From positions 2,604,001 through 2,668,000 of the forward strand of contig JACKCR010000002.1 in the NCBI GenBank assembly GCA_020633975.1: a DNA stretch of 64,000 nucleotides. Direction: 5' to 3'. The position numbers were made by a program, and so were the translations under genes. The DNA is from Candidatus Eiseniibacteriota bacterium (GTDB lineage Bacteria; Eisenbacteria; RBG-16-71-46; CAIMUX01). The number at the start of each line of letters is the position of its first letter. Within the stretch, counting starts at the first letter, position 1. The notes beneath the pieces are model-generated. The model saw only the letters and a list, made by a program, of their open reading frames with translations, was not told the DNA's origin and searched no databases. This document shows positions 58,704 to 64,000 of the stretch, piece by piece.

Positions 58704-59639
58704 CTACGGCGCAACGTCCGTTGCGACCGCCGGCATCGGCTCCGGAATCTCGAAGACCTTCTCCCCGACGAGAAGCGGAAGCTCCCGACCGGTATCCACT
58801 CGATAGACGAGGCGGAAGGTCCCCGGATAGAGCGAGAAGTCCTCGAACGGGCGGTCGAAGTAGCGATCGTGCGCGGGGAGTACGATCCCGGCTTCGGCGG
58901 CATCACCTCGCACGACGAGCGGCGCATCGAGGTTGGGGTCGGTAGGAGCCAGGCCGGAGAGATCGTAGACTTCGTACTCGTCCGTAAGACGGAGATGGGC
59001 TTGCCCCGAGTTCGTGATGGTCGAGTGGATCACCCATCCCTTCTCTCCGGCAACCACATCCAGACCGACCAGATCCGCCTCTGCGCGGACAGGGGGCACT
59101 TCCACATAGATCACGGTGCTGAGACGAAGCCGCACGTCGAGCCGCTTCTCTCCCTCCCTGAGCGCGCGGTAGGGCACGCGAGGCTGGAGGATGAGTGCAC
59201 ACCGATACTCGCCCGGAACCGCGTCTTCCGGGACCATGATCGACACGCGAACGTCGCCGGACTCGCCAGGCACGAACTCCTGTTCCGTCGGAGAGAGGAC
59301 GAGCCAGGGACGGGCAGATTCTTCGGTCGGATCGGTTCTCGTGAACGTCATGTTCCCGTCGATCGACTGATCCCAATCCTCCGCAGTGAGCACGAGACGC
59401 ACCGGAGCGGTGTCCGCAGGGCCATCCTTGCCATAGGTCACCTGGAGCACGTGGGTGTAGTCCTGGCCCGGAGGGATGGAGACATGGAGTCGAGTCGGCA
59501 TGAGTGCGACTTCCCCAGCTGGCGATGAACCTGGCGAAACAAGCGGACCGCAGAGTCCGGCCAAGAGCGCCCAGGGCCGAATGAAGCGGCCGAGTCCGGT
59601 GGCGCGGTGGGCGGTAGCGGGCGAGGCGTTCTCGTTCAT
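58704..59639 (-). CDS. PapD-like periplasmic chaperone of an alternative chaperone-usher system
   Basis: 311 residues from ATG 59639 (GAGGAG upstream) with an exported N-terminus. VALMPTRLHVSIPPGQDYTHVLQVTY is followed by an Ig-like block (PVRLVLTAEDWDQSIDGNMTF, LVLSPTEQEFVPGESGDVRVSIMVPEDAVPGEYRCALILQP). A second half reads VIYVEVPPVRAEADLVGLDV, HSTITNSGQAHLRL and SLYPGTFRLVYRVD. The two-domain strand pattern is that of fimbrial chaperones. It follows two paralogous subunit-like genes on the same strand. Confidence 0.7.
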   Translation of the reverse strand: MNENASPATAHRATGLGRFIRPWALLAGLCGPLVSPGSSPAGEVALMPTRLHVSIPPGQDYTHVLQVTYGKDGPADTAPVRLVLTAEDWDQSIDGNMTFTRTDPTEESARPWLVLSPTEQEFVPGESGDVRVSIMVPEDAVPGEYRCALILQPRVPYRALREGEKRLDVRLRLSTVIYVEVPPVRAEADLVGLDVVAGEKGWVIHSTITNSGQAHLRLTDEYEVYDLSGLAPTDPNLDAPLVVRGDAAEAGIVLPAHDRYFDRPFEDFSLYPGTFRLVYRVDTGRELPLLVGEKVFEIPEPMPAVATDVAP

Positions 59640-59686
59640 GGCGTGGCTCCTCGGCTCTCCGTAGGCAAATGTGTGGCGGAGAACTC

Positions 59687-60388
59687 TCAGTAGGTTTGGA
59701 GCGTGAGCTCCAGGTTGACGGGATAGAACGGGTCTGGCGTGTAGAACTGCGGCCCGACGGCGAGGACGAGCGTGAAGTAGTTCCACGCGCCGTTGAAGGT
59801 CTGCCTCGTGCGGTAGAGCTCGCGTCCGCCCAGTCCGCTGTTCAGATCGTCCAAGGTCCCGAGAAACTCGGGCTCGTCGTCGACGTTCTTGCCGACGGTG
59901 GCCGGATCGTAGTTCCAGATGCGACCGACGCTCGGAGACACTGCGACGATGTCGACGACCCCCATGCCGAAGTCGTCGAGTTCGACATCGCCGGCACCCG
60001 ACGGGGAGTGAGTGTCGAGCCGGGCACGAATCCGGTAACGAGGAATGAAGCCGCTCGGCGAGTAGATGGCGATCCGGAGTTCCGCCGTGGCGAACGTCCC
60101 GGGATTCGCGGTGGAGAGTTCGCTCAGGTCGATCGTCCCCAGGGAGGTACCTCGTGGGACTTCCTCGATCTCCCCTCCGGTGCTCTGCCAGTCGAGAGGA
60201 AGATCCGCATCGGACACGATGATCAGGAGGTCGAAGTCGCCGTTCCCGAATGCGGGAGGGGAACAGCATACGAACCAGGCGATCGGGGCGAGGAGAAGGG
60301 CTCCGAAACGAAGGAAACGGTTCGGCGGGCAGCCCGCGAAGAGGCGCCGCGCGCACCCTCGAGCCTCGAACGTCCTCCGATCCGCCAT
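59687..60388 (-). CDS. Secreted subunit-like protein 1 of the chaperone-usher-like locus
   Basis: 233 residues from ATG 60388 (GAGGAAGAGGG upstream). A signal-like segment (FLRFGALLLAPIAWFVC) ends before FGNGDFDLLIIV. The mature part has GTIDLSELSTANPG, AELRIAIYSPSGFIPRYRIRARL, GDVELDDFGMGVVDIV, VDDEPEFLGTLDDL and VGPQFYTPDPFYPVNLELTL. Each block has a counterpart in the neighbouring 60511-61218 protein. It is probably a surface-fibre subunit; no known pilin family was recognised. Confidence 0.65.
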   Translation of the reverse strand: MADRRTFEARGCARRLFAGCPPNRFLRFGALLLAPIAWFVCCSPPAFGNGDFDLLIIVSDADLPLDWQSTGGEIEEVPRGTSLGTIDLSELSTANPGTFATAELRIAIYSPSGFIPRYRIRARLDTHSPSGAGDVELDDFGMGVVDIVAVSPSVGRIWNYDPATVGKNVDDEPEFLGTLDDLNSGLGGRELYRTRQTFNGAWNYFTLVLAVGPQFYTPDPFYPVNLELTLQTY

Positions 60389-60510
60389 CCTCGACGCACC
60401 CTCTTCCTCTTGGAAGTCCATGCGTGTCGCTCCGGGCACGCTGATTGACGATGACTACACGTGCGAACGGGAGGATGGCGCCTGCCATCCTCCCCTCGCT
60501 GGGAATGGAA

Positions 60511-61218
60511 CTACGGCGTCGCCATCGTGAACTCGACGACGGCCTCGAAGTTTGCGACCGGGGTGTAGTACTGGGGACCGACCGCGAACCCGAAGTCGAC
60601 CAGGAGTCCGTTGTTCGGTGAGTTGTTTCCACCGCGGTTCGAGATGCGCGGACCGGCCATGACCTGCGTCACGGACGCAATGTCCTGGAGGGTGGCGTAG
60701 TTCGGGTTCCAGAGGGGCTCCTCGTCCACGTCCTTCGGGGCTAGGTTCGGGTCGTTGCCGAAGCCAGCGGTGAGCGACGCATCGCCCGCCGGATCCCCGA
60801 AGACCTTGGTTGCGGCACCGGAGTTCGTGAGGTTGAGGATGCCGAAGCCGACGTCGGCGAGTTCCAGGTCACCCGCGGCCGAGCTTCCGAATCCGGTGGA
60901 ACTCGTCACCTCACCGAAGAGACGGTAGGACTCGTTCGACCGCAGGATCGCCGTGACGTTGCCGCCCGCGTACGTATCGAAGTTCAAACCGGCCGCAAGT
61001 TCGCTCAGATCGATCGTGAAGTCGAGTGGAGCGTTCTGTGTCGGCGCAGTGTTCGTTCCCGTTTCGGTGTTGGTCGGCGTCCAGTCCCACCAGCGGATCG
61101 CACCCACGGGGCTGACCGCGCCGATGACTCGGACCGAACCGGTAGATTGGGCAGAGGCCTGGTCCGCGAACGCGGCTACCGCTAGGGCGGCGCAGGCCAG
61201 CAACAGGGTCTTCTTCAT
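60511..61218 (-). CDS. Secreted subunit-like protein 2 of the chaperone-usher-like locus
   Basis: 235 residues from ATG 61218 (AGGAG upstream), with signal peptide KKTLLLACAALAVAAFADQASA. Shared blocks with subunit 1 are FTIDLSELAAG, VTAILRSNESYRLFGEV, GDLELADVGFGILNL, VDEEPLWNPNYATLQDI and VDFGFAVGPQYYTPVANFEAVVEFTM. As the first and best-led gene, it is likely the major subunit. Two-gene paralogy plus chaperone is the basis for calling it a fibre subunit. Confidence 0.68.
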   Translation of the reverse strand: MKKTLLLACAALAVAAFADQASAQSTGSVRVIGAVSPVGAIRWWDWTPTNTETGTNTAPTQNAPLDFTIDLSELAAGLNFDTYAGGNVTAILRSNESYRLFGEVTSSTGFGSSAAGDLELADVGFGILNLTNSGAATKVFGDPAGDASLTAGFGNDPNLAPKDVDEEPLWNPNYATLQDIASVTQVMAGPRISNRGGNNSPNNGLLVDFGFAVGPQYYTPVANFEAVVEFTMATP

Positions 61219-61807
61219 CTCGGACGTCTCCTTTGTTCACGTCTGTCTACTCGAGCAGTCGTGAGCGGGAGCAGCGCCGTGCGGGTTTGGCGTGTCCCTT
61301 TCCCTGCCCCCGGGCACCATCCGTCCGAGAGAGGGTCGCTCCCGTCCACGGTTCTGAGTTCGAGTGAAGTAGAGACCTTCTCCATCAGGTCTATCCCCCG
61401 AGGAAGTCCCGGCTTTCGGAACCCGCGATGGGGATCCCCCTCACGCGGAATCGCACGAGCGAGGGAGCGGCGTCGCTCGATGAAGAGACGCCCGATCGAG
61501 CGGCAACGAGTCGGGTGTCCACGAGGGACTCGTTTCGTCATCCGACGTACCGTATCCAAACAGACATCCAAGCACACCGGCGTCTTCGATCCTCGGTCCA
61601 GCCATTGTTTCGCTCAGTAGGCCGATCCGGTGAGTCGCGCAGCTGGAGATGTCGCACCACCGCGCACTCTCGCGGGCAATCCGCCACCCCCACCGAGCAC
61701 GATTCACTCAAGACGTGCGACGAGTTCTGCCGACCACCCCAATGATCGACACCGTCCAGGTGATGACATCCAGTGCTCCGCACGAAACGCGAAGGGGACC
61801 TGTCGAG
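61219..61807. other. Divergent region of 589 bp between the subunit genes and the PilZ gene
   Basis: It contains the promoter for the chaperone-subunit operon (minus) and for the PilZ-FlhG pair (plus). No protein gene is convincing; the PilZ frame stays open upstream to 61649 but without conservation. No known promoter or operator motif was identified. Confidence 0.4.
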
Positions 61808-62725
61808 ATGACACCGAGTGCAGCGATCGAAGCGTGGAGAAGCCTCCTCTCCGGAACCTCCGACCGGCCCTCTTGGCGAGGCGACACCGCGCGGCGGCGA
61901 GCGCTTCTTCCCGTAGCAGACGAGCTGGATCTCCTCGGAGTGTCTGCGCTGGTCGACGAACTGGCGGGACGAGGTCGGTACATCGCCGCACTGGCCGTAC
62001 TCAGGATGGCGAACGCGACGATAGATTCATCGGCCCCCCTGAAGAAGCTCCTGTCAGAGCTTCTAGCGATCACACCGCGCGAAGCCGACCCGAGTGACGA
62101 CCCGGTTCCTTCGGAGTTCCTTGGATCCCATCGTCCCGCGATCGCGTGGTCCGTCCTCGAACGAGACAGGCTCGAGATCGTCCCGAACGACGGCGACTTC
62201 GGAAGGAACTCATGGGTGATCTCCACCGGGTTGGATCGAGGTCCGTCCCGTCTCGACTGGGCGTTCCTCTGGGGAAGTGACACCGAAGTCGCCGGGAAGC
62301 TACGGCCGGCCGGACGTCGCAAGGTGACGCGGCGAAAGCTCGAGCTGACCGCGGCGATCGCTCTCCTCGGGCCCGCGGGTCCGCGGCAGGGCGCCACTCG
62401 GTTCACCGCGCAGGTAACGGATCTCACCGCCCGCGGGGCCGGGCTCGTCGTCGTCGACCGGTTCGATCGGCTCTACGGACTCCAACTCGTGGGAAAGAAG
62501 CTTCGGCTGTCGCTTGGTATTCCCGGACGTACCGAACCGATCTCGACCATCGGCGAGATCTGCTGGACGGAAGGCGACGAGACCACGCGAAGCACCCAGA
62601 TGGGCGTTCGCTTCCTCGATCCGCCCGCCGAGTTGCAAGAGGGTGTCGCAGAGCTGATCGACGGACGACGCGACGTGCAGTACCTCTGGAGCCTCGTAGA
62701 GTCCCACGTCGGGAGGCGGTCATGA
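61808..62725 (+). CDS. PilZ-domain protein
   Basis: About 305 residues from ATG 61808 (AAGGGGA nine bases upstream); earlier in-frame ATGs exist at 61742 and 61763. The C-terminal 110 residues are PilZ-like: RKVTRRKLEL (R-x-x-x-R), TAQVTDLTARGAGLVV (D-x-(S/T)-x-x-G) and IGEICWTEGDETTRSTQMGVRFLD. The N-terminal 190 residues are unassigned (EAWRSLLSGTSD, LVDELAGRGRYIAALAVL). It may bind cyclic di-GMP. It overlaps the FlhG-like ATPase gene (ATGA), hinting at a motility or surface-assembly control pair. Confidence 0.75.
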   Translation: MTPSAAIEAWRSLLSGTSDRPSWRGDTARRRALLPVADELDLLGVSALVDELAGRGRYIAALAVLRMANATIDSSAPLKKLLSELLAITPREADPSDDPVPSEFLGSHRPAIAWSVLERDRLEIVPNDGDFGRNSWVISTGLDRGPSRLDWAFLWGSDTEVAGKLRPAGRRKVTRRKLELTAAIALLGPAGPRQGATRFTAQVTDLTARGAGLVVVDRFDRLYGLQLVGKKLRLSLGIPGRTEPISTIGEICWTEGDETTRSTQMGVRFLDPPAELQEGVAELIDGRRDVQYLWSLVESHVGRRS

Positions 62726-63666
62726 TCGGGATGCCCGAAGGAACGTGGGCGATCGCCGGCGGCAAAGGAGGCGTTGGCAAGAGCGTCGTCACCCTCTCAG
62801 CGGCATACTGGCTGGGAAGGTTGAAGCACCAGGTAGCTCTCCTCGACGGCGACCTCGGCGGAGCGAACCTACACACCATGCTGGGTGTGCGAATCCCGCC
62901 TCGGACGCTCGACGACTTCGTACTGAAGCGTGTCCCGACTCTCGACGATCTGCTCCTCGATACTTCCCTCGAGGGAGTTCGTCTCATCGCGGGCGGCAGC
63001 GACACTCCGGCGTTGGCGAACCCGAACTACGCCCAGAAGACGCGACTTCTCCGGGCGATGGCTGCGATCGAGACCGACCTGTTGCTCGTCGATCTCGGCG
63101 CGGGCACCAGTCTCAACACACTGGACCTCTTCCTCGCCGCGCCGAACCGAGTGGTCGTGTTGACGCCGCAGCCTACCTCGATCCAGAACGCCTATGGGTT
63201 CATCAAGGCGGCGTTCTTCCGCCTCGTTGCCAAGGAGCTCAGGGGCACGCCGCTCAAGAACCTCCTCGATCCGGGCCAGTTCCGAGAGGCCGGCGCGCCA
63301 CAGACGGCGGAGGAACTCTTCCAGGAGATCGCCATCGGCGCTCCCGACGCCATCGACGCCGTCAAACGAGCAGTGGATGACTTGGAGATCCACCTCATCG
63401 TGAACATGATCCGGAGTCCGAAGGAAGAGAAGGTCGGCCCTGTGGTGAGCGAAGTCTGCCGGAAGTTCTTGGGAGTGCGCACTCGGATCCTCGGCGCCAT
63501 CCCCTACGATCCCAAGATCGAGCGCTGGGCGCTCGCCATGGAGCAGGGCGCGCTCATTCGTCAGGCTGGAGACGGCGGCGCCCTCCGCTGCGCCTACGAC
63601 ATCGCCTACCGGATGGCGGACCGAACCCGTCAGGCCGATTCGGAACGGACGAAGCGCGCGAGCTGA
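62722..63666 (+). CDS. FlhG/MinD-like P-loop ATPase
   Basis: 314 residues from ATG 62722. The deviant Walker A motif is WAIAGGKGGVGKSVVTLSAA (residues 9-28), followed by VALLDGDLGGANLHTMLGV, LLLVDLGAGTSLNTLDLF and VVVLTPQPTSIQNAYGFIKA. A long helical insert precedes LHLIVNMIR-like EIHLIVNMIRSPKE, and the end lacks an obvious membrane helix. FlhG-type proteins set the number and place of flagella or pili. No flagellar gene is in the window, so the target may be the neighbouring surface system. Confidence 0.88.
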   Translation: MIGMPEGTWAIAGGKGGVGKSVVTLSAAYWLGRLKHQVALLDGDLGGANLHTMLGVRIPPRTLDDFVLKRVPTLDDLLLDTSLEGVRLIAGGSDTPALANPNYAQKTRLLRAMAAIETDLLLVDLGAGTSLNTLDLFLAAPNRVVVLTPQPTSIQNAYGFIKAAFFRLVAKELRGTPLKNLLDPGQFREAGAPQTAEELFQEIAIGAPDAIDAVKRAVDDLEIHLIVNMIRSPKEEKVGPVVSEVCRKFLGVRTRILGAIPYDPKIERWALAMEQGALIRQAGDGGALRCAYDIAYRMADRTRQADSERTKRAS

Positions 63667-64000
63667 CGGATCGCGCCGAGATGGTGCGCGGCATGCGGAG
63701 CGAGCGCCGCCATTCCGGTCATCACCATCGGATCGGACGGATCCACCCCGCCTGCGTCGATCGCTTCGAGGACTTGGGCGAACTCCGACCGAAGGTTGGT
63801 CCGGAGCGCATCCCACGCGCCCGTGTCGACAGTGGCCACGCTCCAGCTAGCAGACCAGTCCGGGTTCCACTCGCCTCCCCGAGCCACGTTGTTGACGTTC
63901 GCGAGTGACCAGCGAAGGTGCTCGACGTGCGCAGCGATCGAAGCTGAGCCCACGGGCACCGACCGGGACGCCTCCTCTGCAGAAACTCCGTCCAGAACGG
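63630..64000 (-). CDS. DinB-like protein, 5' end outside the window
   Basis: The frame is open to the right edge and ends at 63630, giving at least 123 residues. PVGSASIAAHVEHLRWSLANVNNV and ALAPHAAHHLGAIRQLARF carry the spaced histidines of DinB-type four-helix bundles. It overlaps the convergent FlhG-like gene by 37 bp. The start lies beyond the window. It is a relative, not a near copy, of the protein at 6032-6586. Confidence 0.7.
   Translation of the reverse strand, partial: VLDGVSAEEASRSVPVGSASIAAHVEHLRWSLANVNNVARGGEWNPDWSASWSVATVDTGAWDALRTNLRSEFAQVLEAIDAGGVDPSDPMVMTGMAALAPHAAHHLGAIRQLARFVRSESA

Noticed and set aside
1-64000. tRNA, rRNA, insertion sequences, integrases or prophage genes
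   Set aside because: I looked for these on both strands and saw no supportable example.

Overview
The window is a GC-rich bacterial chromosome segment (by eye about 60-65% G+C). It is densely coded, with many 1-13 nt gene overlaps and frequent GTG/TTG starts. Four large secreted proteins end in a FlgD/Por-secretion (T9SS type A)-like C-terminal module. That trait, together with a GAK cluster, an ECF sigma/CHAT island and many Pro/Ser/Thr-rich insertions in enzymes, suggests an uncultured, diderm, FCB-like lineage (Eisenbacteria/Krumholzibacteriota-like). This placement is inference; there is no rRNA or tRNA in the window to test it.

Layout. 1-2.5 kb: tail of a PEP-utilising enzyme, a BtaA-like DUF3419 protein and a dolichol/phytol-kinase-like membrane protein. 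2.6-12.8 kb: secreted proteins with C-terminal sorting-like modules mixed with small metabolic enzymes (aldo/keto reductase, SRPBCC, DinB-like, isochorismatase-like, F420-reductase-like, 2-hydroxyacid dehydrogenase). 12.8-15.6 kb: a secreted GH38-like protein. 15.8-25 kb: a surface-glycan locus with a WbpB/WbpE/WbpD-type set for an acetamido sugar, a GT2, a flavin amine-oxidase-like enzyme, UDP-GlcNAc 2-epimerase, a polysaccharide deacetylase and a polytopic membrane protein. 25.3-26.5 kb: first copy of a leaderless Gly/Asn-rich protein. 27.4-30.6 kb: a TlpA/DUF4266/DUF3570/ApbE operon. 30.7-37.4 kb: ECF sigma, putative anti-sigma, TPR-CHAT protease, secreted subtilase and DUF362. 37.7-40.5 kb: a second flavin enzyme and a GT87-like protein.

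40.4-48.3 kb: a GAK cluster (CofD-like, HprK-like, ATP-grasp, PhoU-APH fusion, two amphi-Trp proteins, a metallophosphatase and a histidine phosphatase). 48.4-52.5 kb: a SycD/LcrH-like TPR protein, a methyltransferase, a membrane protein and the second copy of the Gly/Asn-rich protein. 52.7-55.5 kb: PrsW-like intramembrane protease and a FixJ-type response regulator. 56-61.2 kb: a divergent chaperone-usher-like locus (usher-like porin, PapD-like chaperone, two paralogous secreted subunits). 61.8-64 kb: a PilZ protein, a FlhG/MinD-like ATPase and a partial DinB-like gene.

The strongest new signal links three separated genes. The two Gly/Asn-rich paralogues and the SycD-like TPR gene each carry the same upstream promoter-like motif, CGCAACTC-N16-GATA(A/C)GTGGG, with identical spacing. 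The paralogues also share a leader hairpin and a 107-bp identical 3' end. This suggests a small regulon of a chaperone and its leaderless, probably exported, clients, possibly related to type III secretion. No secretion machinery is visible in the window.
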